Source: an uncultured Eubacterium sp. | GTDB lineage: Bacteria > Bacillota > Clostridia > Peptostreptococcales > Anaerovoracaceae | DNA length: 9,110 nt | NCBI GenBank assembly: GCA_900542385.1 | Contig: UQNP01000067.1 | Span: forward strand, 1 to 9,110 | Direction: 5' to 3' | Shown: piece by piece, positions 1-7,153 of the stretch | How the letters are laid out: the number at the start of each line of letters is the position of its first letter | Position numbering within the stretch: position 1 is the stretch's first letter | Notes under the pieces: model-generated | The model's database searches: none | What the model saw: the letters and a program-made list of their open reading frames with translations, nothing else | Told to the model about the DNA's origin: nothing | Position numbers and translations under genes: made by a program

Positions 1-74
1 TGAAGCCTTGAAAAATCAATGGTTTTTGAGGATTAGATAGTTAAATCCTAATTTTTCTAATTCCCACGGCTCTT

Positions 75-103
75 ATAATATCCGAATAAATTATACCTGT
101 CAA
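75..103 (-). promoter_or_regulatory. Possible leftward sigma-A-type promoter
   Basis: Read on the minus strand, a perfect TTGACA (98-103) is followed after exactly 17 bases by TATTAT (75-80), one mismatch from the TATAAT consensus. A transcript from here would leave the window at its left edge. No start codon for a leftward gene is visible in positions 1-74, so any product lies outside. The -35 element lies inside one arm of the inverted repeat at 95-137, whose other arm contains the fabF -35. The call rests on hexamer match and spacing alone. Confidence 0.35.
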
Positions 104-137
104 CGCATATAACGCTCTATTTGCAATATTGACAGGT
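95..137. repeat. 9-bp inverted repeat carrying two opposed -35 boxes
   Basis: ACCTGTCAA (95-103) is the exact reverse complement of TTGACAGGT (129-137), with 25 bases between the arms. Each arm contains a consensus -35 hexamer, TTGACA, pointing away from the centre. It may be a paired operator for a regulator of divergent promoters or a by-product of two good -35 boxes. However, identity extends three bases (ACC/GGT) beyond the hexamers, which the boxes alone do not explain. Confidence 0.5.
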
Positions 138-159
138 GACTTTTATCATTTTATATGAT
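129..159 (+). promoter_or_regulatory. fabF promoter
   Basis: A perfect -35 TTGACA lies at 129-134. Two overlapping -10 candidates follow: TATATG at 152-157 (17-base spacer, 4 of 6 consensus) and TATGAT at 154-159 (19-base spacer, 5 of 6). Transcription would begin near 164-166, giving fabF a leader of about 70 bases. The -10 region lies inside a 23-bp palindrome (141-163), which suggests repressor control. Identification is by consensus match only. Confidence 0.6.
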
Positions 160-163
160 AAAA
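141..163. promoter_or_regulatory. Palindromic operator candidate over the fabF -10
   Basis: TTTTATCAT (141-149) and ATGATAAAA (155-163) are perfect 9-bp inverted repeats around a 5-base centre. The palindrome covers the -10 region, where a bound dimeric repressor would block RNA polymerase. It does not resemble the FapR operator as I remember it, and it is only loosely like the AT-rich FabT/MarR-type sites of lactic acid bacteria. The cognate regulator is therefore unknown. AT-richness makes chance palindromes likelier, but nine paired bases at this position are notable. Confidence 0.45.
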
Positions 164-234
164 TAGCAGAAGTCTTGAAACAGAAACATGCTTTATGCAT
201 TTGTACTTTACATACAAAGGAGCGTATTTACAAT

Positions 235-1500
235 ATGAAAAATTTAGTTATAACCGGTCTTGGTGCCGTAACACCTATCGGCATCGGCGTTGAAAACTAT
301 TGGCAGGGAATACTGGATATGAAATGCGGCATCGATAAAATATCGCGATTTGATTACAGTGACGTGCCTATAACAATAGCAGGAGAAGTAAAGGATTTCG
401 ATCCAAATGATCATATGTCCTCAAAACTTGCAAAGGAAACAGGGCTTTTCATCCAGTTCGCATATGCTGCTGCCAAGGAGGCCATCGAGCAAAGTCAGAT
501 CGACATAAGCTCAGAGCCTGAAAACATCGGTATCGTAATGGCGACAGCGCTTAGCGGCACTTCTATAATAGCAGACACAGAAAAGAGCTACAGTCTCGAA
601 GGAAAGAAGAAAGTAAGCCCGAGATTCCTTCCAAAAATACTCGGCAACCTCGGCGCTGCTCAGATAGCCATCTCCTATGGGCTCCGCGGTCCCAGCTTCA
701 CAGTGAGCACAGCCTGCTCCTCAGGCGGAGATGCCATATGCACGGCAGCTATGCTGATAAACTCCGGAGAGGCTGATGCAATGCTGGTGGTAAGCGGTGA
801 AAGCGCTCACTGCCCTATAATCATGTCCACGTTGGCTCAGGCAAAAGCGCTTTCTAAAAATCCTGATCCGAAAACTGCATGCAGACCTTTTGACGCTGAC
901 CGCGACGGCTTCGTAATGGGAGAAGGCGGCGGCGCCCTGCTCATCGAAACGGAAGAACACGCCCTTAAAAGGAATGCCGGGATAATCTGCTCTCTCGCAG
1001 GATACGGAAACAATACAGACGCCTACCACGTTACGGCCCCCCGTCCTGACGGAAGCGGCGCTGTGGCATGTATGAGATCTGCACTGAAAAAAGCCGGCAT
1101 GAAACCGGAAGACATAGGATATATAAACGCTCACGGCACTTCAACACCTGTCGGAGATCCCGTCGAGGTAATGGCTATCAAAACTTTATACGGTTGGGAA
1201 GACAGATCATCTGAAATGTCTGAGGATCTCAAAAAAAACATCCCGCCTGTAAGTTCTACGAAAGGAAACACAGGCCACCTGATGGGAGCAGGCGGCATCA
1301 CCGAAGTGATAGCCTGCATAAAAGCTATTCAAACAGGCATACTGCCTCCTACTTTGAACTATAAAACTCCCGATGATTCCTGTGACCTTGACTTTATACC
1401 TGAAGGTCCGAGAAAAGCTGAAATCAAAGCGGCAATGTCAAACGCCCTCGGCTTCGGAGGACAAAATTCCAGCATAATAGTGAAGAAATACGAAAAGTAA
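235..1500 (+). CDS. fabF: Beta-ketoacyl-[acyl-carrier-protein] synthase II (FabF)
   Basis: Condensing enzyme of type II fatty-acid synthesis in the cytoplasm. It joins malonyl-ACP to a growing acyl-ACP, releasing CO2 and lengthening the chain by two carbons. The thiolase fold is complete over 421 residues. The nucleophile is Cys161 (STACSSGGDA), the two catalytic histidines are His300 (NAHGTSTPVGD) and His348 (NTGHLMGAGG), Lys343 is conserved, and the GFGG gating loop is at 406-409. The protein is about 8-10 residues longer than typical FabF, the extra length being a charged insert near residues 318-337. The ATG at 235 is preferred because AAAGGAG (216-222) precedes it and the protein then begins MKNLVITGLGAV, as the family does. 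A GTG at 136 is in frame but would overlap the promoter. The gene stands alone in this window, with its own promoter and terminator. A specialised KAS is possible, but a housekeeping FabF is most likely. Confidence 0.93.
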   Translation: MKNLVITGLGAVTPIGIGVENYWQGILDMKCGIDKISRFDYSDVPITIAGEVKDFDPNDHMSSKLAKETGLFIQFAYAAAKEAIEQSQIDISSEPENIGIVMATALSGTSIIADTEKSYSLEGKKKVSPRFLPKILGNLGAAQIAISYGLRGPSFTVSTACSSGGDAICTAAMLINSGEADAMLVVSGESAHCPIIMSTLAQAKALSKNPDPKTACRPFDADRDGFVMGEGGGALLIETEEHALKRNAGIICSLAGYGNNTDAYHVTAPRPDGSGAVACMRSALKKAGMKPEDIGYINAHGTSTPVGDPVEVMAIKTLYGWEDRSSEMSEDLKKNIPPVSSTKGNTGHLMGAGGITEVIACIKAIQTGILPPTLNYKTPDDSCDLDFIPEGPRKAEIKAAMSNALGFGGQNSSIIVKKYEK

Positions 1501-1504
1501 CAAT

Positions 1505-1552
1505 AAATAAAAGCCTTTGACTCAACTTAGGTAAAGTCAAAGGCTTTTATTT
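1505..1552. terminator. Bidirectional intrinsic terminator, fabF / pst-pho operon
   Basis: An 18-bp perfect stem (1505-1522 with 1535-1552) encloses a 12-base loop. The core is AAAAGCCTTTGACT paired with AGTCAAAGGCTTTT, and the outer part is an A-tract on the left and a T-tract on the right. It therefore reads as a hairpin plus U-run on either strand. It begins 4 bases after the fabF stop and lies about 55 bases beyond the phoR stop, so it can end both converging transcripts. Confidence 0.9.
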
Positions 1553-1606
1553 TAAAACAAATCAAAAGCAAGATCTTTATCCATTTATATCAGTAAGCGG
1601 AAATAT

Positions 1607-3271
1607 TTATCTTTCCTTACGAGGGAATTTTACGATCATTTTTGTCCCTGCGCCTTCAACACTGTCCACATCTATGGTGCCTCCGAGACGATGCACAGCA
1701 TGTTTCACGATGGAAAGCCCAAGACCTGTACCGTCCACTTCCTGACAATGGCTCTTATCCACACGGAAAAACCTCTCAAAGATCCTCTCCCTGTATTCAA
1801 ACGGTATGCCTATACCTGTATCTTCTACAGAAAGCTCAACGCCTTCCCTGAGATTTTTTACACATACAGTTACCGATCCCTTTTCTTTATTGTATTTAAT
1901 GGCATTTTCACAGAGATTATAGACTATCTCATCGCATAAGGAAGGTATTCCTTTTATTTTTGCACTCTCCCCTTCCAAATACATTTTTATGCCGTTTTCT
2001 TCAGCTTTCTCTTTCAAGCGTTCTATAACATTCCTGGATATGGAATACAGATCCACTTCCGCAGTTTCATCCGGAACATATTCTTCATCAAGTTTCGACA
2101 GCTTCAGGATATCATCTATCAGTCCTATCATCCTGCCCGACTCATCTTTTATGTTTCGTCCGAAGCTCTTGACATCAGCCGGTTTCACTATGCCCTCAGC
2201 CATCATATCCGAAACTCCGTATATAGTGGTGAGCGGAGTTTTGAGCTCATGGGAAACATTGGATGTGAATTCTCTTCTCAGCCTGTCTCTCTGCTCTTTT
2301 TCCGTAACGTCTACGACTACTATGACTGCGCCGACTATATTACCATGTTCCGAAACAGGATTTGCCATTATATTGTAGCACCTGCCTTCAGTTTCAAGAA
2401 GCTGCTGACTGTGTATCCCTTCCAAAGACTCTTCCACTGCCGTTCTGAAGCTCTTGCTCCTGTTCAGCTCAAAGGCGGTATCAGGCGCCCCCTTATCTTC
2501 TCCTTCACTGAGCAGTTTTATAGCCGCCGAGTTATACGACAGTACATCCATGTTTTTATCGATGAGAAGGAATCCTTCGCTCATATTCTCTGTTATATCC
2601 TTGAATTCTTTCTGCTCTCTTTCCATTTCGGCCAGCTGAGTCCTTATCCTGTTGTTCTGCTGTCTTATCTTGGTTACGAGAGGTGCCAGTTCCGGATACG
2701 GCTCTTCCATCTCCTTTTCATCGAGATCAAGCTCATTTATAGGCGTCACGATCTTCTTTGATATTATCCTTGATAGTATCACAGCTATGATTATCGTAAC
2801 TATGACGATAACTATAAGAGGTGCTAAAATACCTTTCAGCAAAAATGTTACCATACTCTGTTCCTGTGCTATTCTCAGCACACTTCCGTCTGAAAGCTCT
2901 TTAGCATAATATATAGTCTGCGTTGAGAGAGTATCCGAATACCTCGTTACCCATGCTTCACCGTTTTGTACAGCCTGTTTTATCTCTTCCCTGTCAGCAT
3001 GGTTTTCCATAGCAGTTTCATCTGCCTGTGAGTCATAGAGTACAGTACCGTCCTCTCCCACAAGGGTAACACGATTTTCAAAACTCTGCATATTCGTAAG
3101 ATAAGTATTATCACGTTCTATTTCCTGAGAAATAATATCAGCTTCATTTTTCAGCTCATTTCTTATGATCTCTCCGAAATATCCGTAAAGAACATAGGAT
3201 ATGCATGCAACGCAGAGAAGCATCACTACTATGGCTACGGAAAGTATGCTGGCAAAAATCTTCTTAGTCAT
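1607..3271 (-). CDS. phoR: Phosphate-responsive sensor histidine kinase PhoR
   Basis: Membrane sensor kinase (554 residues) of the phosphate-starvation two-component system. It autophosphorylates on histidine and passes the phosphate to the adjacent regulator. Order of parts: membrane segment 1 (about 7-30), extracytoplasmic sensor region (about 31-142), membrane segment 2 (about 145-168), a short degenerate HAMP-like linker (about 168-205), a coiled linker (about 205-225), a PAS domain (about 222-325), HisKA with the H-box SHELKTP (His341), then the HATPase domain. The ATPase domain has an N-box with Asn452 and Asn456, G1 DTGIGIP (Asp484) and G2 GTGLGLS (514-519). All catalytic motifs are intact. 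The start ATG has a strong AGGAGGA site located inside the end of phoP, and the two genes overlap by 8 bases, indicating coupled translation. It is the last gene of the operon. Assignment to phosphate sensing rests on linkage with pst/phoU, since the sensor domain alone would not prove it. Confidence 0.92.
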   Translation of the reverse strand: MTKKIFASILSVAIVVMLLCVACISYVLYGYFGEIIRNELKNEADIISQEIERDNTYLTNMQSFENRVTLVGEDGTVLYDSQADETAMENHADREEIKQAVQNGEAWVTRYSDTLSTQTIYYAKELSDGSVLRIAQEQSMVTFLLKGILAPLIVIVIVTIIIAVILSRIISKKIVTPINELDLDEKEMEEPYPELAPLVTKIRQQNNRIRTQLAEMEREQKEFKDITENMSEGFLLIDKNMDVLSYNSAAIKLLSEGEDKGAPDTAFELNRSKSFRTAVEESLEGIHSQQLLETEGRCYNIMANPVSEHGNIVGAVIVVVDVTEKEQRDRLRREFTSNVSHELKTPLTTIYGVSDMMAEGIVKPADVKSFGRNIKDESGRMIGLIDDILKLSKLDEEYVPDETAEVDLYSISRNVIERLKEKAEENGIKMYLEGESAKIKGIPSLCDEIVYNLCENAIKYNKEKGSVTVCVKNLREGVELSVEDTGIGIPFEYRERIFERFFRVDKSHCQEVDGTGLGLSIVKHAVHRLGGTIDVDSVEGAGTKMIVKFPRKER

Positions 3272-3941
3272 CGCTTCCTCCTATTTTATATCCAAGTCCG
3301 CGAACGGTTTCTATATATTTCCCTGCTTCTCCCAGTTTGGATCGCAAAGTCCTTATATGGACATCCACGGTGCGGCTTTCTCCGTCGAATTCATACCCCC
3401 ATACTTTTGACAGGATCTCATCTCTCGTAAGTACGATGCCTTCATTTTCAAACAGTATGCACAAAAGTTCAAATTCTTTAAGTGTAAGAACGATATCCTT
3501 GTCATCAACTCTTATAATATGTTTTGACGGGCACAGATAAAGAGATCCTTTTCGATATTCCGTCTGTCCGCTTTGTTTAGACGTCCGTCTCAAAAGCGCC
3601 TTTATGCGGGATACCAGCTCCATTGTCCCAAAAGGTTTGGATATGTAATCATCGGCACCGCTGTCCAGCCCAACGACTTTATCATATTCTGTACCTTTTG
3701 CAGTAAGCATTATTACCGGCAGTTCCCTGGTTTCATTGCTGCTTCTCAGTTTTTTAAGTATAGTTATACCGTCTTCTTCCGGAAGCATTATATCCAGCAG
3801 CAGAAGATCCGGCTTTTCGGTTTTCATTTCCTTCCAGAACTGCTGCGGATTTTCAAAACCTCGCGCTTCAAAACCTGTATTATTGAGTGCATAAATCACA
3901 AAATTTCTTATATTGTTGTCATCTTCGAGAAAATAAATCAT
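3264..3941 (-). CDS. phoP: Phosphate regulon response regulator PhoP/PhoB (OmpR family)
   Basis: DNA-binding response regulator of 225 residues. The N-terminal receiver domain (1-118) has the acidic pocket Glu6-Asp7-Asp8, phosphoacceptor Asp50 (LLLLDIMLP), Thr80 and Lys102 (ISKPF). After a short linker, the C-terminal winged helix (about 128-222) carries the OmpR-family recognition segment RTVDVHIRTLRSKLG (190-204) and the closing VRGLGYKI. When phosphorylated by PhoR it should dimerise and bind direct repeats at phosphate-starvation promoters, including probably the one upstream of pstS. It starts 11 bases after the phoU stop behind an AAGG-type ribosome site. It is called phoP in Bacillus and Clostridium and phoB in proteobacteria. 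Function comes from domain structure plus context. Confidence 0.92.
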   Translation of the reverse strand: MIYFLEDDNNIRNFVIYALNNTGFEARGFENPQQFWKEMKTEKPDLLLLDIMLPEEDGITILKKLRSSNETRELPVIMLTAKGTEYDKVVGLDSGADDYISKPFGTMELVSRIKALLRRTSKQSGQTEYRKGSLYLCPSKHIIRVDDKDIVLTLKEFELLCILFENEGIVLTRDEILSKVWGYEFDGESRTVDVHIRTLRSKLGEAGKYIETVRGLGYKIGGSDD

Positions 3942-3952
3942 ATCTTTACCTT

Positions 3953-4618
3953 CTAAACAGATTCTTCTTCATCTACATGTTCTCCCGTCAGAGAAAATAT
4001 CACCCATTCAGCTACATTTACAGCATGATCGCTTATTCTTTCAAGATATTTTGAAATCATTATTATATCAACAAAATATTCACTGAGAGTTTTATCTTCA
4101 GTTACGGTATCTATGATATCATCCTTTACTTTAATAAACAAATCATCTACAACATCATCTTTTGCTATTACATTATTAGCAAGATCTATATCTTTTTTTA
4201 CAAAAGAGTCTACGCTCTCCTTAACCATTTCTATAGCAGTTTCTGCCATTTTGCCTATATGATCTCTATGATCTCCATGTATCGCATTTTCGATGTCCAT
4301 TGTTTTTGTTATCTCTGCAATGTTTTCTGCCTGATCTCCTATTCTTTCCATATCTGAGATCATTTTAAGGGCAGATGATATAAGCCTGAGATCTTTTGCA
4401 ACAGGCTGCTGCTGCAAAAGCAGCTTAAGACACAGAGTCTCTATTTCTCTTTCTCTGTCATCTATCGCTTTATCTGTTTCATACGTCATCTTTCTCATCT
4501 TGTCAGAGCCTTCTTCAAAAGCCTTAACTGCATATGTGATGGCTTCCTCGCAGAGCGCTCCCATGTCTATGAGCATCACATTGAGACGTTCAAGTTGTTC
4601 TTCAAATCTAACACGCAT
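3953..4618 (-). CDS. phoU: Phosphate transport system regulatory protein PhoU
   Basis: Cytoplasmic, all-helical adaptor of 221 residues, the usual PhoU length. It consists of two repeated three-helix bundles (about 1-110 and 115-215). The metal-binding E/DxxxD-type motifs appear in each half: DMERIGDQAENIAE (89-102) and YLERISDHAVNVAE (191-204). The conserved QQPVAKDLR segment is at 70-78. In the family, PhoU damps PhoR signalling when phosphate is plentiful and limits uptake through PstB. Its start codon overlaps the pstB stop as TGATG, so it is probably translated by coupling to the ATPase it works with. The gene is noticeably AT-rich: one 60-base line (4141-4200) counts only 14 G or C by hand. 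Confidence 0.95.
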   Translation of the reverse strand: MRVRFEEQLERLNVMLIDMGALCEEAITYAVKAFEEGSDKMRKMTYETDKAIDDREREIETLCLKLLLQQQPVAKDLRLISSALKMISDMERIGDQAENIAEITKTMDIENAIHGDHRDHIGKMAETAIEMVKESVDSFVKKDIDLANNVIAKDDVVDDLFIKVKDDIIDTVTEDKTLSEYFVDIIMISKYLERISDHAVNVAEWVIFSLTGEHVDEEESV

Positions 4619-5367
4619 CAGCCAAACCTCCCTGTTATATAATCTTCTGTTCGTTTATCTTTTGGTACTGAGAAAAGTTTTTCGGTGCTGTCAAACTCCA
4701 CCATATCGCCAAGAAGGAAAAATGCAGTCTTATCCGATATTCTCGCAGCCTGCTGCATATTATGTGTTACGATTATTATAGTATATTTTTCCTTCAATTC
4801 TATCGCCAGATCTTCGATCTTTGACGTTGAGATCGGGTCAAGGGCTGATGTAGGCTCATCCATCAGTATTACTTCAGGCTCAACTGCAAGAGCCCTTGCT
4901 ATACAAAGCCTCTGCTGCTGTCCCCCCGAAAGGCCGAGAGCGCTTTTATTGAGTCTGTCCTTTACTTCATCCCATATAGCCACATCTCTTAAAGACTTTT
5001 CCACTATTTCATTGAGCTTTGACTTGGAACGTATCCCATGAGTCCTCGGTCCGTAGGCAATGTTATCAAATATACTCATCGGAAACGGATTAGGTTTCTG
5101 AAACACCATTCCTACACGTTTTCTCAAATGGTTAACGTCTATCTTACCGTATATATCTTCACCGTCAAGTTTTACAGAGCCGGTTATCCTGCATCCTTCA
5201 ACGAGATCATTCATTCTGTTGAGAGTTTTAAGAAGAGTCGATTTACCGCATCCTGAAGGTCCTATAAATGCGGTGATCTCTTTTTCCTGTATATTCAGGT
5301 TTATATTCTTAAGAGCTTTAAAATCACCGTAATACAGCTCCAGATTTTCTATCGTATATTTATCCAT
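4618..5367 (-). CDS. pstB: Phosphate ABC transporter ATP-binding protein PstB
   Basis: Cytoplasmic ATPase subunit (249 residues) that drives phosphate import through PstC-PstA. All ABC motifs are intact: Walker [10 protein letters not shown] (36-44, Lys42), Q-loop Gln90 in the PstB-typical [10 protein letters not shown], signature LSGGQQQRL (146-154), Walker B VILMDEP (166-172), D-loop SALD (174-177) and switch His202 (THNMQQA). The asparagine- and arginine-rich stretch TLNRMND after Walker A is also typical of PstB. The start follows an AGAGGTAG ribosome site, 14 bases after the pstA stop. The stop shares one base with the phoU start. Confidence 0.97.
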   Translation of the reverse strand: MDKYTIENLELYYGDFKALKNINLNIQEKEITAFIGPSGCGKSTLLKTLNRMNDLVEGCRITGSVKLDGEDIYGKIDVNHLRKRVGMVFQKPNPFPMSIFDNIAYGPRTHGIRSKSKLNEIVEKSLRDVAIWDEVKDRLNKSALGLSGGQQQRLCIARALAVEPEVILMDEPTSALDPISTSKIEDLAIELKEKYTIIIVTHNMQQAARISDKTAFFLLGDMVEFDSTEKLFSVPKDKRTEDYITGRFG

Positions 5368-5381
5368 TTTACTACCTCTAA

Positions 5382-6248
5382 CTACTTCGTTGCCAGTTTT
5401 TTAGCTATAAATCCTGAAAGTGCGTTTATCAATATTACAAGTACCAGCAGTACTACAGCCGTCGCATATGCTTCTTCTGTATAAAGACCTTCGGACAGCA
5501 GCGCGTACATGTGTACGGAAAGTGTTCTCGCCGAATCAAACAGACTTCCCGGTACCTGTGCTACAGTTCCTGCTGTAAATATCAATGCAGCACTTTCTCC
5601 TACAATCCTTCCTATGGCAAGGATAACACCTGCCAGTATACCCGGTACCGCACAAGGCAGTATTATTTTAAACACAGTTCTGAGTTTTCCCGCTCCGAGA
5701 CCGAAACTTCCTTCTCTATAGGAGTCCGGTACCGATATCAGAGCCTCTTCCGTCGTTCTTATGATCAGAGGAAGTATCATTATCGCAAGGGTCACTGCAC
5801 CTGCAAGCAGTGAATAACTCCATCCAAGTGTTATTACAAATAATATATATCCAAACAATCCGTATACTATAGACGGTATTCCCTGCAGCGTCTCCGTCGT
5901 CGTTCTTATCACTTTTACGAGTTTACTGCCGCGCTTTGCGTACTCAACAAGATATATCGCCGAAAATATCCCTATAGGCACCGCCATTACAAGCGACAGT
6001 GCCGTTATGTACACTGTGCTGACTATAGCAGGCATCATTGACATATTGTCCGTGCTGAATTCCCATGCAAACAGCTCCGGCTTCAGGTTCATTATACCAT
6101 TTGCCAGTATATATACAATAAGAGAAAACAGTATCCCTACCGTTATCACCGCTGAAGCTATTACCAATATTCTCATAATCAATGATCCCGGCTTTTTCTT
6201 GTATGTCAGCCAGAACAGCTCCATCGAGCCCTTTCTGTCTCTGCTCAT
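5382..6248 (-). CDS. pstA: Phosphate ABC transporter permease PstA
   Basis: Inner-membrane permease of 288 residues that pairs with PstC to form the phosphate channel. Hydrophobic segments lie at about 24-50, 72-102, 122-141, 146-165, 197-222 and 261-282, consistent with a six-helix MetI-like fold. The cytoplasmic EAA loop that docks on PstB is seen as [20 protein letters not shown] (168-187), followed by [12 protein letters not shown]. The [14 protein letters not shown] segment (120-133) is a PstA/PstC hallmark. ATG 6246-6248 shares one base with the pstC stop (TAATG), with GAGGAGG nine bases upstream inside pstC. ATA is the dominant isoleucine codon here (6 of 8 among residues 24-52). Confidence 0.95.
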   Translation of the reverse strand: MSRDRKGSMELFWLTYKKKPGSLIMRILVIASAVITVGILFSLIVYILANGIMNLKPELFAWEFSTDNMSMMPAIVSTVYITALSLVMAVPIGIFSAIYLVEYAKRGSKLVKVIRTTTETLQGIPSIVYGLFGYILFVITLGWSYSLLAGAVTLAIMILPLIIRTTEEALISVPDSYREGSFGLGAGKLRTVFKIILPCAVPGILAGVILAIGRIVGESAALIFTAGTVAQVPGSLFDSARTLSVHMYALLSEGLYTEEAYATAVVLLVLVILINALSGFIAKKLATK

Positions 6249-7096
6249 TATTCAGCCCTCCTCTTCAATGCCATAAAGCAAAGGTTGATTATAAGTATAA
6301 ACACGAACAGTACCACGGCAGTAGCTATCAGCGCCTCTCTGTGAAGACCTGAAGCGTATCCCATCTCAAGTACTATGTTTGCGGTCAGAGTTCTTACTCC
6401 GGAAGTAAGTCCTTCCGGCATTATCGCCTGATTGCCGCAAACCATTACTACCGCCATAGTTTCTCCTATAGCTCTGCCTATTCCAAGTATTATACCTGCC
6501 ATTATTCCCATTTTTGCCGCAGGCACTACTGCGCAGAAGACGCTTCTTTCTTTAGTAGCTCCAAGCGCCAGAGAGCCTTCGTAGTATTGCTCCGGAACAG
6601 CTCTTATGTTTGATTCCGATACGCTTATTATCGTCGGAAGTATCATTATCCCCAAAAGGATGGATGATGTCAGCAGGCATTTGCCGCTTCCGCCAAGGGA
6701 ACCCTGCACCATCTGAACTATTACCATAAGTCCGAAGAATCCATATACTATTGAAGGGATTCCTGCAAGTAGGTCAACAGCCGGTTTTAATATTCTGTAC
6801 AATCCCTTTGGACAGTAGCGCGCCATGAACACAGCGCACAGAAGTCCTATCGGCACTCCTATGATTATAGCTCCTGCAGTAACATACACACTGCCTATTA
6901 TCATAGGAAATACTCCGTATAGATCCTGATTTGGCTTCCATGAATCACCAAGAAGGAAATCGGATACTCCGATTTCCTTTATGGCTGGTACGCCGCTTGC
7001 GAACAAGAATACACATATGAGGATCACCGCTAATATCGAAACACATGCTGATGCCAGGAATACCACCTTCATGATGTTTTCACTGTAATTTCGCAT
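6248..7096 (-). CDS. pstC: Phosphate ABC transporter permease PstC
   Basis: Inner-membrane permease of 282 residues, partner of PstA. Hydrophobic segments are at about 10-35, 61-93, 105-130, 141-160, 189-220 and 255-277. Family features include FLLGDSWKP (47-55), YGVFPMIIGSVYVTAGA (60-76), [14 protein letters not shown] (109-122) and an EAA-type loop ESNIRAVPEQYYEGSLALGA (161-180) followed by VPAAKMGIMAGIILGIGRAIGE. The start is preceded by AGGT about 9 bases upstream and lies 57 bases after the pstS stop. That is the largest gap in the operon and contains only a weak hairpin. Confidence 0.95.
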   Translation of the reverse strand: MRNYSENIMKVVFLASACVSILAVILICVFLFASGVPAIKEIGVSDFLLGDSWKPNQDLYGVFPMIIGSVYVTAGAIIIGVPIGLLCAVFMARYCPKGLYRILKPAVDLLAGIPSIVYGFFGLMVIVQMVQGSLGGSGKCLLTSSILLGIMILPTIISVSESNIRAVPEQYYEGSLALGATKERSVFCAVVPAAKMGIMAGIILGIGRAIGETMAVVMVCGNQAIMPEGLTSGVRTLTANIVLEMGYASGLHREALIATAVVLFVFILIINLCFMALKRRAE

Positions 7097-7122
7097 TTCT
7101 GTACCTATTATTCTTTCTGTTG

Positions 7123-7142
7123 TTATAACTTCGCTGTTATAC
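7123..7142 (-). other. Weak hairpin in the pstS-pstC gap
   Basis: On the minus strand, TATAAC and GTTATA (7136-7141 and 7124-7129) can pair as a 6-bp stem closing an AGCGAA loop. No U-run follows it, so it is not a terminator. In many transporter operons a hairpin after the binding-protein gene stabilises the upstream message and raises its yield relative to the permeases. That is only a suggestion here, given the short AT-rich stem. Confidence 0.25.
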
Positions 7143-7153
7143 TATCTTCTATA

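Noticed and set aside
6..49. Hairpins (6-14 with 23-31, and 29-34 with 44-49) that could be a terminator for a gene left of the window
   Set aside because: The first stem has wobble pairs and no clean U-run. The second has only six pairs before a short T-tract. Neither is strong enough to call.
200..218. TTTGTA/TACAAA hairpin next to the fabF ribosome site, considered as a riboswitch-like element
   Set aside because: The stem is six AT-rich pairs and the whole leader is only about 70 bases with no recognisable riboswitch architecture.
136..234. In-frame GTG-initiated N-terminal extension of fabF (33 residues)
   Set aside because: It would begin at the end of the -35 box, has no ribosome site, and encodes residues unlike any FabF. 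ATG 235 has AAAGGAG and the family-typical N-terminus.
721..1319. Minus-strand open frames inside fabF
   Set aside because: They are shadows of a fully conserved plus-strand enzyme, with no family resemblance.
1642..3956. Plus-strand open frames opposite phoR and phoP, the longest 2249-2761 (170 codons)
   Set aside because: They lie antisense to intact, family-matching minus-strand genes, encode low-complexity Ser/Phe/Leu-rich peptides, and show no ribosome sites or known domains.
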